Both the position numbers and the translations under genes were made by a program. The notes beneath the pieces are model-generated. The model was not told the DNA's origin. It searched no databases and worked only from the letters and a program-made list of their open reading frames with translations. From VRUE01 sp963717375 (GTDB lineage: Bacteria; Actinomycetota; Thermoleophilia; Solirubrobacterales; 70-9): a stretch of 64,000 nucleotides of DNA. Each line of letters opens with the position of its first letter. Position 1 is the first letter of the stretch. Positions 48,844 through 59,526 of the stretch are shown piece after piece. The stretch spans positions 2,046,001 to 2,110,000 of the forward strand of contig OY970329.1 in assembly GCA_963717375.1 (NCBI GenBank), read 5' to 3'.

Positions 48844-49811
48844 GCGGAAACCTCCTGGCGCTCGGTGGGACGGGTGAGGGAGAGAAAGACGTCGTCGAGC
48901 GTCGCCTCGCGGCGGTGGACGTCGGTTGCCTCGACGCGTGCCTCGTCGAGCGCGCGGACGACCTCGATCAGCCGCGTCGACTCGTCCGCCGGCGCGGTGA
49001 CCAGCGAGCGCTCGGCGTCGACCTCGGCCGGGCCTGCGGCGACCCGCTCGAGGGCGCTCGCGGCGCTCGCGAGCTGCCCGGCGGCGGCGACCGCCACGGT
49101 GATCCGCTCGCCGCCGTGGCGAGCCTTGAGCTCGGCCGGCGAGCCCGTGGCCGCGGTCCGGCCGTGGTCAAGGAGGAGGATGCGGTCGGCAAGGCGGTCC
49201 GCCTCCTCCAGGTACTGGGTGGTCAGCAGCAGCGTCGTGCCGTCGCCGACCAACTCCCGCAGTAGCGCCCAGAGCTGGTTGCGGCTTTCCGGGTCGAGCC
49301 CGGTCGTCGGCTCGTCGAGGAAGAGCACGGGGGGAGAGGCGACGAGGCTGGCCGCGAGGTCGAGGCGCCGGCGCATGCCGCCGGAGAAGTCGCGGACCAG
49401 CCGATCGCCGGTATCGGCGAGTTGCAGGCGCTCCAACAACTCGAGCCCGCGCTCACGCGCGATACGGCGGGGCAGGTGGTAGAGGCGGCCGATCATCTCG
49501 AGGTTGGCGCGGGCGCTCATCAGGCCGTCGACGGTGGCGGCCTGGTTGGTCAGCCCGATCCGCTCGCGCACATGGGCGGGCTCTTGGACCACGTCGAAGC
49601 CATCGATCGCAGCGCGCCCGGCGCTGGGCTTTGCCAGGGTGGTGAGGATGCGGATCGCCGTCGTCTTGCCGGCGCCGTTGTGGCCGAGCAGGCCGAGCAC
49701 CGAGCCGGCGGGGACCTCTAGATCGAAGTCCCGCAACGCCCATTGCTCGCCGTAGCGCTTGCCGAGGCCACTGGCGTAAATCGCCATTGGAGTTTGGGTT
49801 TTAGGATTCAT
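48840..49811 (-). CDS. ABC transporter ATP-binding protein (DrrA-like)
   Basis: The 323-residue ATPase has Walker A GHNGAGKTT, Q-loop LTNQAATVDG, signature FSGGMRRRL, Walker B VLFLDEPTTG and switch TTQYLEEAD, with the DrrA-type C-terminal domain (LDDVFLSLT). ATG 49811 (MNPKTQTP) is preferred; MAIYASG a few codons later is the alternative. Upstream extension is antisense to the TetR gene. A series of CGTAC operator motifs starts 2 bp before the ATG. It overlaps the permease gene by 4 bp. Confidence 0.92.
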   Translation of the reverse strand: MNPKTQTPMAIYASGLGKRYGEQWALRDFDLEVPAGSVLGLLGHNGAGKTTAIRILTTLAKPSAGRAAIDGFDVVQEPAHVRERIGLTNQAATVDGLMSARANLEMIGRLYHLPRRIARERGLELLERLQLADTGDRLVRDFSGGMRRRLDLAASLVASPPVLFLDEPTTGLDPESRNQLWALLRELVGDGTTLLLTTQYLEEADRLADRILLLDHGRTAATGSPAELKARHGGERITVAVAAAGQLASAASALERVAAGPAEVDAERSLVTAPADESTRLIEVVRALDEARVEATDVHRREATLDDVFLSLTRPTERQEVSA

Positions 49812-49812
49812 T

Positions 49813-49870
49813 CGTACCTCGTACGTTGATTTCGTACATCGTACGCCGAGCTTAGCAGTACGATGTACGA
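49813..49870. promoter_or_regulatory. Triple CGTAC-type operator between exporter and TetR genes
   Basis: CGTACCTCGTACG (49813-49825), CGTACATCGTACG (49833-49845) and its inverted form GTACGATGTACG (49858-49869) share one 13-bp near-palindrome. The last two form a perfect 13-bp inverted repeat (49832-49844/49858-49870). The last copy covers the TetR start codon at 49863. Confidence 0.65.
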
Positions 49871-50630
49871 GATGCCGACAGACTCCCGAGATAGCTCCGA
49901 GAGCGAGCGCCTCGAGCAGGCATTGATCTGGTTGCGCGAGGAGCCGAGCACGCGGCGGCCCTCGCACACTCGCGCCGAGATCGCCCACGCCGCCCTGGCG
50001 ATCGCCGACGAGGAGGGCTACGAGGCAGTTTCGATGCGCCGCGTCGCCGAGCGGCTCAGCGCCGGCACGATGACGCTCTACCACTACGTCCGCAACAAGG
50101 ACGAGCTGATCACGCTGATGGCCGACGAGGTGATGGGGGAGGTTCTCGTCCCGGACGACGAGCTGGGCGGCGATTGGCGCCCGGTGATGGGGCAGATCGC
50201 GCGGCGCACCCGCACCGCCTTCCACCGCCACCGCTGGGCCCTCGACCGCCTCGGCGACGGTCGCCCCGGTCCCAACGGCGTCCGCCACTTCGAGCAGACC
50301 CTGGCGGCCGTCTCATCGCTCGATATCTCCGACAAGCGCAAGTTCGAGCTGATCAGCCTCGTCGACGACTACGTCTTCGGCTTCTGCCTGCGCGAGGCGC
50401 AGGAGAGGGAGGAGCACCGGCGCGGCTTCCCCTCCGAGGTGCTCGAGTTCTTCCAGCGCGAACTCGACAGCGGCGAGTTCCCCAACATCCGCGAGTTCCT
50501 CGGCGACGACATGGAGGTAGGCGTTGAGCGGATCGCCGAGCTGCTCTTCGACGAGGACCGCTTCGAGCGCGGCCTCGAGCTGCTCCTCGACGGGATCGAA
50601 GCGGGCCTGCGCGGTGGTGAGGCGCAGTGA
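49863..50630 (+). CDS. TetR/AcrR-family transcriptional regulator of the ABC exporter
   Basis: The 255-residue protein has the HTH AHAALAIADEEGYEAVSMRR, then LSAGTMTLYHYVRNKDELI, and a TetR_C-type ligand domain (GHRRGFPSEVLEFFQ-like segment and repeated acidic helices). The ATG at 49863 lies inside an operator copy; ATG 49872 is possible too. Divergent position to a DrrAB-like exporter, with repeated CGTAC operators, makes it a probable ligand-released repressor of the exporter and itself. Its stop abuts the convergent propeller-protein gene with no gap. Confidence 0.9.
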   Translation: MYEMPTDSRDSSESERLEQALIWLREEPSTRRPSHTRAEIAHAALAIADEEGYEAVSMRRVAERLSAGTMTLYHYVRNKDELITLMADEVMGEVLVPDDELGGDWRPVMGQIARRTRTAFHRHRWALDRLGDGRPGPNGVRHFEQTLAAVSSLDISDKRKFELISLVDDYVFGFCLREAQEREEHRRGFPSEVLEFFQRELDSGEFPNIREFLGDDMEVGVERIAELLFDEDRFERGLELLLDGIEAGLRGGEAQ

Positions 50631-53096
50631 TCAGTGTTGCTCGTTGCCGGCTTTCAGTTTGATCGTCCGCGTCTTCAAGCCGGTGCCGATCAACTGAGCG
50701 CTCAGCCCTTTGGGGCCGGCTTTCGCCAGTAGCTGCTTCCCCTGTGTGGTCAGACGGATCTTGATCGTCTTATTTTTTCCAGCCGGGATATTGAAGTGGC
50801 TGCTGCCGATGGTCACGGTCTTGGCTTTGCTGCCACTGGCGGTCGCGCCCGATGCTTTGATCGTCAATTTGGCCATACCCGCGCATGTTTCCTGAGCGGC
50901 ACAGTGAGCCTGCAACTGCGCGGTTCCACCGACGACGAGTGCCGCGGCATCGATGATCGCTTTGGCGCCGCTAGTGGGTGATTTGCCAGGTTGCGTGTTC
51001 GGCTGGGTGGCCGGCGAGCAGTTGCTCGTGCAGGTATTGCCGGGGTTCGAAATGGGTTCTTCTTTTTTGCTTCCTTCGCCACCCGTTTTCGGTGTGCCGT
51101 AGGAGACCCGCCCGAGCTTGTCCCCGATTACGCACAACGAGTTCGAGATGCAGGTGGCGGCGGTGATGTAGTGGTCGCCCTTGAATTTCGGATCCGGAGT
51201 CGCCACCGCCCAAGTGCCGGCCCCGCCGAGCGGATTGGCCGATGCGGCCAGGTAGTTGCCGTTGTAGTAGCCACCGGCCAGGCAGAGACTGGTCGACGGG
51301 CAGGAGACGACCGCACCACCGATGCCTTCCAGCGGGTAGACAGTCCAAGCGGCGGCGCCGCCGCTTGGGTTCGAGGTCGTCGCCAGGTTGAAGCTCGGGT
51401 ACGAGGCAATGGCCACGCACAGTGTGCTGACACAGGAGATGTCGTTGAATTCGGTTCCCGGCGCGATCGCCACGGACGACCAAGCTCCGGCTCCGCCGGT
51501 CGGGTCGGTCGAGCGCCACACGTTCCCATCGCGGTCAACGGCTAGACAGAGGGTCGTACTGGGGCAGGACACGGCTCGGAATTCAGTGGTCGAGTTGATC
51601 GTTGTCTTCGACCACGCCGCGGCCCCGCCGGTCGGGTCGGTCGAGGTGAACACCTTGCCCAGCCCCACGGCCACGCACAAGCTGGCCGAGGGACAAGCGA
51701 CGTCGTAGAGCGTGGTTGAGGATTCGGAATCGATCACGGCCCCGCTCCAGCTGCCGGCGCCCCCGGTCGGGTTGAGCGAGGTGGAGATTTCTCTGCCACT
51801 CGTCGCCACACAAAGGCTGGACGTCGGGCAAGAGAGGGCTGAGAACGAGGCGGTCAGAAAGTCGCTCGGGTCAAGGTGAAAACTGGTCCAGGTCGCCGCT
51901 TCGTTGATCGGGTTGGTCGAGGTGATGACGTGGCGCTTGGTATCGACCGCAGCGCAAAAACTGGTTGAGGGGCAGGACAGGTCTTGAACGATGGTCGAGC
52001 CGGCCGAATCGATCTGAGCCACTGCCCAGGCCCCGGCGCCCCCGGTCGGATTGGTAGAGGTGATGACTTTGCCTTCGCGCACGGCGACACAGTGAGCGCT
52101 GGCGGTGCAGGAAACGGAGCTGATGCCGAAGCCGAGGGCGCCGTCAACGGCGACGGCGGTCCATTCACCCGCGCTCCCGGTCGGGTTTGTAGAGGTGACG
52201 ACTTCGTTGTTGCGCGCGCCGACACAGAGGCTGGCGGTCGGGCAGGAAACCGTGTTGAGGCCGACGCTGACGCCAGTCCAGGCCCCAGCGCCCCCGGTCG
52301 GGTTGGCTGAGTTGTAGAGCGTGCCGAACGACGAACCTGCGACACAGAAGGAGGCCGAGGAGCAGGAGACGTAGTCGAGTTCAGACCCAGCCAGAGTGGT
52401 CGGGGTCCAGGCGGCGGCTCCCCCAGTGGGGTTGGAGGTTGTGTAGACCTTGCCTCCGCTGGTGACGGCGGCGCAGAACGTGGTCGAGGGACAAGAGATG
52501 GCACGGGCGCCTTCCGTTCCCGACAGTTGCAGAGCCGACCAGCTTTCGGCAGTCGGGTTGGTTGAAATCCCGAGTTCGCCACCGCTGATGGCCACGCAAA
52601 GGTTGGCCGAGGGGCAGGAGATCCCCTCTAGCGCCGAGCTGTCGGGAACGTAGTGCAGGTTCCAAGTGGTGGGGCCGCCGGTCGGGTTGGCCGAGGCCGA
52701 AACACCACCGGCGATATCCGTGGCGGCACAGAACGAGGCCGAGGGGCAAGAGATGCCCGAGAAGCCGTTGGCGCTGTCGGTTTCCTTGGCGCTGGTTAGC
52801 GTCCAGCTGCCGGCCCCGCCCATTGGCGCTGTCGAGGTGACGACGTTGCCGAAGCTGTCAGCGGCGGCGCAGAAGTTGTCGGTAGGACACGACACACCCT
52901 TGAGGCGAGCCGGATCTTCAAGCGGGAGCTGTGCGGCGATCCGCTGTGGCTTCGACCATTCTTCCGCGGCTGCGCGCCCTGGGGCGAAGAGCAGCACAAG
53001 GAAGATGGCTGCCATCAACAGCGTCGCCCCCTTGTAAGCATGAGTACGGATAGCTGCGCTGGTGGTAACCAAGACCTCTCCTGTTTCGCTGGGCAT
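50631..53096 (-). CDS. Large secreted propeller-repeat protein (SCPS-LCVAV type)
   Basis: The roughly 821-residue product has a signal or membrane segment (GATLLMAAIFLVLLFAPGRA) and about fourteen tandem repeats of 40-50 residues with the pattern SCPS-SFCAAV, G-V-TSTNPTGGAGAW. Each repeat keeps two cysteines about seven residues apart. A Ser/Pro/Asn-rich linker (NCSPATQPNTQPG) leads to a C-terminal Ig-like domain with SHFNIPAGKNKTIKIRL. It is a paralog of 41606-43138 with twice the repeats. ATG 53096 is used; a TTG eight codons later is possible. It probably forms multi-blade propellers outside the cell; ligands unknown. Confidence 0.8.
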   Translation of the reverse strand: MPSETGEVLVTTSAAIRTHAYKGATLLMAAIFLVLLFAPGRAAAEEWSKPQRIAAQLPLEDPARLKGVSCPTDNFCAAADSFGNVVTSTAPMGGAGSWTLTSAKETDSANGFSGISCPSASFCAATDIAGGVSASANPTGGPTTWNLHYVPDSSALEGISCPSANLCVAISGGELGISTNPTAESWSALQLSGTEGARAISCPSTTFCAAVTSGGKVYTTSNPTGGAAAWTPTTLAGSELDYVSCSSASFCVAGSSFGTLYNSANPTGGAGAWTGVSVGLNTVSCPTASLCVGARNNEVVTSTNPTGSAGEWTAVAVDGALGFGISSVSCTASAHCVAVREGKVITSTNPTGGAGAWAVAQIDSAGSTIVQDLSCPSTSFCAAVDTKRHVITSTNPINEAATWTSFHLDPSDFLTASFSALSCPTSSLCVATSGREISTSLNPTGGAGSWSGAVIDSESSTTLYDVACPSASLCVAVGLGKVFTSTDPTGGAAAWSKTTINSTTEFRAVSCPSTTLCLAVDRDGNVWRSTDPTGGAGAWSSVAIAPGTEFNDISCVSTLCVAIASYPSFNLATTSNPSGGAAAWTVYPLEGIGGAVVSCPSTSLCLAGGYYNGNYLAASANPLGGAGTWAVATPDPKFKGDHYITAATCISNSLCVIGDKLGRVSYGTPKTGGEGSKKEEPISNPGNTCTSNCSPATQPNTQPGKSPTSGAKAIIDAAALVVGGTAQLQAHCAAQETCAGMAKLTIKASGATASGSKAKTVTIGSSHFNIPAGKNKTIKIRLTTQGKQLLAKAGPKGLSAQLIGTGLKTRTIKLKAGNEQH

Positions 53097-53205
53097 AGCT
53101 CTTGCTCTGGAGCCCCTGTCGGGCGGCCAGGAAAGTAACGGATACCCAGACAAGAAATTGCGCCGAGACGGGGCGAACGAGCCTTGATGCGCAGAAGGAG
53201 AGCCG

Positions 53206-54465
53206 CTAGGCAGTGAGTCGGACTGGGAGCGTTTTGAGCTGGTTCAGGAAGGCCGACTCGACGAAGGTGGGCTTGCCGTCGAGGGTCATGTCCGGGTAGC
53301 GGGCGAGGGTCTCCTCGAGGAGGATCTTCAGCTCGAGGCGGGCCAGTGCGGTGCCGAGGCAGAAGTGGCGGCCGCCGGCGCCGAAGGCCTGGTGATCCGG
53401 ATTGCGGAGGACGTCGAAGCGGTCGGGGTCCTCGTAGCGGCTGGCGTCGCGATTCGAGGACGCGTACCACATCACCACCTTCTCACCCTGCTTTATCTCC
53501 TGGCCGTTGAGGACGGTGTCCTTGGTCGCGGTGCGGCGGAAATGGGCGAAGGCGGGGAACATGCGCAGTGACTCCTCGACCACGCCGGGGATCAAAGCCG
53601 GGTCGTCGAGGACGAGCCGGCGCTGGTTGGGGTCTTCCAGCAGCGCCCGCATCCCGCTGCAATAGGTCGCCTTGGTGCTGTCGTTGCCGGCGGCGACGAG
53701 GAGGAAGAAGCCCATCACGATCTCGTGCTCCTCGAGCATCTCGCCTTCGACCTCAGCGTTGACGAGCACCGTGGTGAGATCGTCGGTCGGGTTTTCGCGT
53801 CGCTCGGCGATCATCGTGCTGCAACGGGCAAAGATTTCGGTGACCGCCTTTTGGATCACGGCTTCGATGCTGTCGGGGCCGTCGGGGCTGTAGTCCGGGT
53901 CACTCGCCGCCAGGGCCTTGTTCATCAACTCTGCCCAGGCCGCGTCGTCCTCCTCCGGAATGCCCATGAAGCTGCCGATCACCCGCGACACCGTGGGCTG
54001 GGCGACATCGGTAACGAGGTCGCAGCTTTCGCGACCCTCGAGGCGATCGAGCACGTCGATGACGATCTTGCGGATCGACTCCTCATGGGCGGCGATGCGC
54101 TTCGGTGTGAAGCCGGCCTGGAAGAGAGCCTTGAGGCGGTCGTGCTTGGGCGGGTCCATGCCGATGAACATCGCCCGCGCCAGCTCGATCGGGAAGACCT
54201 CGTCGATTGCGACGACGCCGCCGAGTTCGGAGGAATAGGTCTCCCAATCACGACTGACTGCATGGACATCGTCGGCCGTCGTCACCGACCAGAAGCCCGC
54301 CGCCTCCGGCAGCTCGGTTACTTCAGAGGTCCAGTGAACCGGGCAGCCCTCGCGCATCTGCTCAAACAGGGCGTGGGGTGGACCGTCGACCCAGTGCTTG
54401 CGCTCGAGTACAAGCTCGTCCTCGAGGTTCCGCACCGCCTTCGGGCTCTTCGCCTGATCAGCCAC
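53206..54465 (-). CDS. Cytochrome P450
   Basis: The 419-residue protein shows the I-helix AAGNDSTKATY in place of the AGxxT form, the K-helix EESLRMFPAF with ExxR, and the heme loop FGAGGRHFCLGTALAR with the axial Cys. MDPPKHDRLKALFQAGFTP and a GSFMGIPEED segment resemble actinobacterial sterol- or fatty-acid-oxidising P450s. It would need ferredoxin and reductase partners, none of which lie nearby. The start is GTG 54465, divergent from the PLP-enzyme gene. Substrate cannot be deduced. Confidence 0.92.
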   Translation of the reverse strand: MADQAKSPKAVRNLEDELVLERKHWVDGPPHALFEQMREGCPVHWTSEVTELPEAAGFWSVTTADDVHAVSRDWETYSSELGGVVAIDEVFPIELARAMFIGMDPPKHDRLKALFQAGFTPKRIAAHEESIRKIVIDVLDRLEGRESCDLVTDVAQPTVSRVIGSFMGIPEEDDAAWAELMNKALAASDPDYSPDGPDSIEAVIQKAVTEIFARCSTMIAERRENPTDDLTTVLVNAEVEGEMLEEHEIVMGFFLLVAAGNDSTKATYCSGMRALLEDPNQRRLVLDDPALIPGVVEESLRMFPAFAHFRRTATKDTVLNGQEIKQGEKVVMWYASSNRDASRYEDPDRFDVLRNPDHQAFGAGGRHFCLGTALARLELKILLEETLARYPDMTLDGKPTFVESAFLNQLKTLPVRLTA

Positions 54466-54528
54466 CGCCGCGGATACTACTGGCTAGCTGGCCAGTTTTC
54501 GAGCGGGAGGGCAAATAGCATCGCTTCT

Positions 54529-55506
54529 TTGACCCCCCGTCTACATCAGCGATTCCCGGGGCTAACCGAGACCCTTCCCCATCTGGTGCTGTCCGAGCGT
54601 CCGACGCCCGTGCGCGAGCTGGCCGGTCTCGGCGTCTGGGTAAAGGAAGACGGCAGCTTCGGCTCGGGCGGATGGGGCGGCAACAAGGTGCGCAAGCTCG
54701 AGTGGCTGATCCCCGACGCGCGGCGTCGCGGTCGCGGATCGATTCTCACCTTCGGCGGGCTCGGCACGAACTGGGGGCTCGCGACCGCGCTCTACGCCCG
54801 CGAACATGGTCTCGAGACCGCGCTTGCGCTTGTCGATCAGCCGATCGACGATCACGTCAGCGCTCAACTCGCTCGGCTCAATGCCTCGGGGGCGCGCATC
54901 TACCGCACGCACACGAAGGCGCGCACCGTGGCGGTGTTGCCGTGGCTGCTTGCCCGCAACGCCCGCGGTGGCCGACCGCCGTACCTGTTGCCGGCGGGCG
55001 GCTCCTCTCCGGTTGGAGCGCTCGGCTATGTCGAGGCGGCGCTGGAGATCGCCGCCCAGGTCGAGGACGGATCGCTGCCCGAGCCGGCGAACGTCGTCGT
55101 CCCCGTCGGCACCGGCGGTACCGCGGCCGGCCTGGCGCTCGGCTTCCAGCTCGCCGGCCTGCGCAGCCGTGTCGTCGGCGTTGTGGTCAATGACCAGCTC
55201 CGCCTCGACGCGCCGGTGTTCGCGCGCCTCGCGCGGCGCACCGCCAAGTTGCTGGAGCGCCGCGGGGCGCGCCTGGGCCGGCTCCATCTCGAGCCGGACA
55301 TGCTCGACCTGACCCGCGATCAGATTGGAGCTGGCTACGGCCATCCCACGGAGGCCGCCGGGCGGGCCGCGGCTCTCGCTGCGGAGGAGGGACTCTCGCT
55401 CGACCCCGTCTACACCGCGAAGGCGATGGCTGGCCTGCTGGCGCTGCGCGCGGAGGGCCGTCTCCTCGACCCGGTGCTGTTCGTCCACACCGATGGGCCG
55501 CGCTAG
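54529..55506 (+). CDS. PLP-dependent D-cysteine desulfhydrase/ACC-deaminase-like enzyme
   Basis: The 325-residue product begins at TTG 54529 (TPRLHQRFPGL). It contains VWVKEDGSFGSGGWGGNKVR, with the PLP-binding Lys in NKVRK, then TFGGLGTNWGLATALYA and PVGTGGTAAGLALG, the phosphate-binding loop. This is the fold-type II tryptophan-synthase-beta family, closest in style to D-cysteine desulfhydrase or ACC deaminase. No ATG or GTG offers a better start, and the upstream frame is antisense to the P450. An AraC-type regulator gene starts 4 bp after the stop. Confidence 0.85.
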   Translation: MTPRLHQRFPGLTETLPHLVLSERPTPVRELAGLGVWVKEDGSFGSGGWGGNKVRKLEWLIPDARRRGRGSILTFGGLGTNWGLATALYAREHGLETALALVDQPIDDHVSAQLARLNASGARIYRTHTKARTVAVLPWLLARNARGGRPPYLLPAGGSSPVGALGYVEAALEIAAQVEDGSLPEPANVVVPVGTGGTAAGLALGFQLAGLRSRVVGVVVNDQLRLDAPVFARLARRTAKLLERRGARLGRLHLEPDMLDLTRDQIGAGYGHPTEAAGRAAALAAEEGLSLDPVYTAKAMAGLLALRAEGRLLDPVLFVHTDGPR

Positions 55507-55510
55507 GGCT

Positions 55511-55951
55511 GTGACGCCGGAGGATCTCGCCAACCTCGCGCACCTGCGCCGCGCCCGTGACCTGATGGATCGCGAGTACTCGCGCCCACTCGACGTACCC
55601 GCGCTCGCCCGCGCCGCGCTGATGTCGACCGCGCACTTCTCGCGGCAGTTCCGCGCGGCATACGGGGAGACGCCCTACGGGTACCTGATGACGCGGCGAA
55701 TCGAGCGGGCCAAGGCGCTGCTACGCCTTGGCGACATGTCGGTCAGCGAGGTCTGCATGGAGGTGGGGTGCGCGTCCCTCGGCTCGTTCAGCGCCCGCTT
55801 CACCCAACTGGTGGGGGAGACGCCGACGGCCTACCGTGCCCGTGACCATGGCGCGCTCGCGGGCGTGCCGGGCTGCATCGCCAAGGACCTCACCCGCCCG
55901 AGTCGCGAACCGAGCAGGAATGGAGAAACGCAGGGGACGCTGGCTCCCTAA
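55511..55951 (+). CDS. AraC-family regulator (short, HTH only)
   Basis: The roughly 146-residue protein consists mainly of the double HTH of AraC proteins: LMDREYSRPLDVPALARAAL, then MSTAHFSRQFRAAYGETPYG in the first motif and VCMEVGCASLGSFSARFTQL, then GETPTAYR in the second. No N-terminal ligand domain is present. It may bind DNA constitutively or respond through a partner. GTG 55511 is chosen; ATG 55493 overlaps the PLP-enzyme stop. The VOC protein gene follows 10 bp later, and AraC plus VOC pairs are common. Confidence 0.85.
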   Translation: MTPEDLANLAHLRRARDLMDREYSRPLDVPALARAALMSTAHFSRQFRAAYGETPYGYLMTRRIERAKALLRLGDMSVSEVCMEVGCASLGSFSARFTQLVGETPTAYRARDHGALAGVPGCIAKDLTRPSREPSRNGETQGTLAP

Positions 55952-55961
55952 CGTTGGGGTC

Positions 55962-56369
55962 ATGAACCTCACTCTCTCCCAATGCTTTGTCCTAATCCAT
56001 GACCCCGACCTGGCGCTGGCCTTCTACCGCGACACGCTTGGCCTCGAGCTGCGCAACGACGTCGCCAAAGGCGACTTCCGCTGGCTCACCGTCGGCGCCG
56101 CCTCCCAGCCCGGCGTCGCGATCGTCCTCACCAACTACCTGAACGGCAGCCCCGCCGACCAGGACGCGCTCGCCGCCCTGATCGCCAAGGGCGCCCTCAA
56201 CGGCGTCCATTTCCACGCCGACGACCTCGACGCCAGCTTCGGGAAGGTGCGCGATTCGGGCGCCGAGATCGTGCAGGAGCCGACCGACCAGCCGTGGGGC
56301 ACGCGGGACTTCGCCGTGCGCGACCCGTCCGGCAATCTGGTGCGCATTGACCAGCCGCCTGCCGCATAA
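55962..56369 (+). CDS. VOC/glyoxalase-fold protein
   Basis: The 135-residue product begins MNLTLSQCFVLIHDPDLALA and contains FYRDTLGLELRNDV, GVHFHADDLDASFGKV and the final WGTRDFAVRDPSGNLVRIDQ, an arrangement common to bleomycin-resistance-like and glyoxalase-like VOC proteins. The metal His at the start is replaced (CFVLI), so binding rather than catalysis is possible. It lies 10 bp after the AraC gene and 5 bp before the UvrA-like gene, indicating one operon. Confidence 0.82.
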   Translation: MNLTLSQCFVLIHDPDLALAFYRDTLGLELRNDVAKGDFRWLTVGAASQPGVAIVLTNYLNGSPADQDALAALIAKGALNGVHFHADDLDASFGKVRDSGAEIVQEPTDQPWGTRDFAVRDPSGNLVRIDQPPAA

Positions 56370-56374
56370 AGCCG

Positions 56375-58756
<2,382 letters not shown>

Positions 58757-58813
58757 GCGAGCTCGATCTCACGGGCTGAGCGGGTCTTTTCCGCCTATTG
58801 AGGGGTGAGATAT

Positions 58814-58828
58814 GTACCCGGCTTGACA
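58814..58828 (+). promoter_or_regulatory. GTAC...CTTGACA motif (copy A) at TetR promoter
   Basis: GTACCCGGCTTGACA shares the consensus of four copies at 60907-60988. Its TTGACA could be a -35 hexamer, with TAAGCT about 18 bp downstream as -10, only 8 bp before the TetR start. A repressor bound here would block the promoter. Confidence 0.5.
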
Positions 58829-58859
58829 CCTGCTCCCGAATCCGCCTAAGCTGCCGCTC

Positions 58860-59504
58860 GTGGGGGGCGGACGATCTCAGCGGTACGCCAGGGAAGACGA
58901 CTCAGAGTGGTCCAGCCCCGATGCTCAGCGCGAGCGGTTGGTCGCGGCGATCGCCCGCGGCGCCGCCGAGCAGGGCTATGACAAGCTCACCATCGAGCAG
59001 GTCGTCCACTATGCGGGCGTCTCCGTTGCCACTTTCTACGAGCACTTCTCCACCAAGGAGCAGGGCCTGATGGCTGCCTTCGATGCCTTTCTGGACCGCC
59101 TTTGGCTGGAGGTCTCCGCTGTCTGCGAAACCGACGCGGTGTGGCCGGAGAAGGTCAAGGCCGCCGTTGACGTGACCCTCTCCTACCTGGCTGAGGCGAG
59201 CCAGGTCGCCCGGATGTTCGCGGTCGAGGCGGCGAGCGCGAGCCTCGCCGCAACCGAGCGGCAGCTCACTGCCCTGGAGAACTTCGCCACTCTGCTGCGC
59301 GGCGGCCGCGACCTATATCCGCAGGCGGCGGAGCTGCCTGCACCCACAGAGCGCGCCCTGGTCGGTGGCATTGCCTCGATCATCTCCGGCCACCTGCTTG
59401 CCGAAGAGCCGCAGGTTCTCGTCGATCTGGAACCCGAGCTGATCGAGTTGGTCCTCATCCCCTATCTGGGACAGGCCGAGGCCAAGCGCGTCGCCCTCGG
59501 CTGA
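58860..59504 (+). CDS. TetR-family transcriptional regulator
   Basis: The 214-residue protein begins at GTG 58860 and has a TetR HTH with VAAIARGAAEQGYDKLTIEQ, then VVHYAGVSVATFYEHFSTKE. The ligand domain contains MFAVEAASASLAATERQL and ends with LIPYLGQAEAKRVALG. Its promoter carries copy A of the GTAC...CTTGACA motif also found upstream of the double-TetR gene at 60907-60988, so the regulators may share targets or cross-regulate. It ends 22 bp from the convergent double-TetR gene. Confidence 0.88.
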   Translation: MGGGRSQRYAREDDSEWSSPDAQRERLVAAIARGAAEQGYDKLTIEQVVHYAGVSVATFYEHFSTKEQGLMAAFDAFLDRLWLEVSAVCETDAVWPEKVKAAVDVTLSYLAEASQVARMFAVEAASASLAATERQLTALENFATLLRGGRDLYPQAAELPAPTERALVGGIASIISGHLLAEEPQVLVDLEPELIELVLIPYLGQAEAKRVALG

Positions 59505-59526
59505 GGCCGTCGCGGCCTCCCCACTG

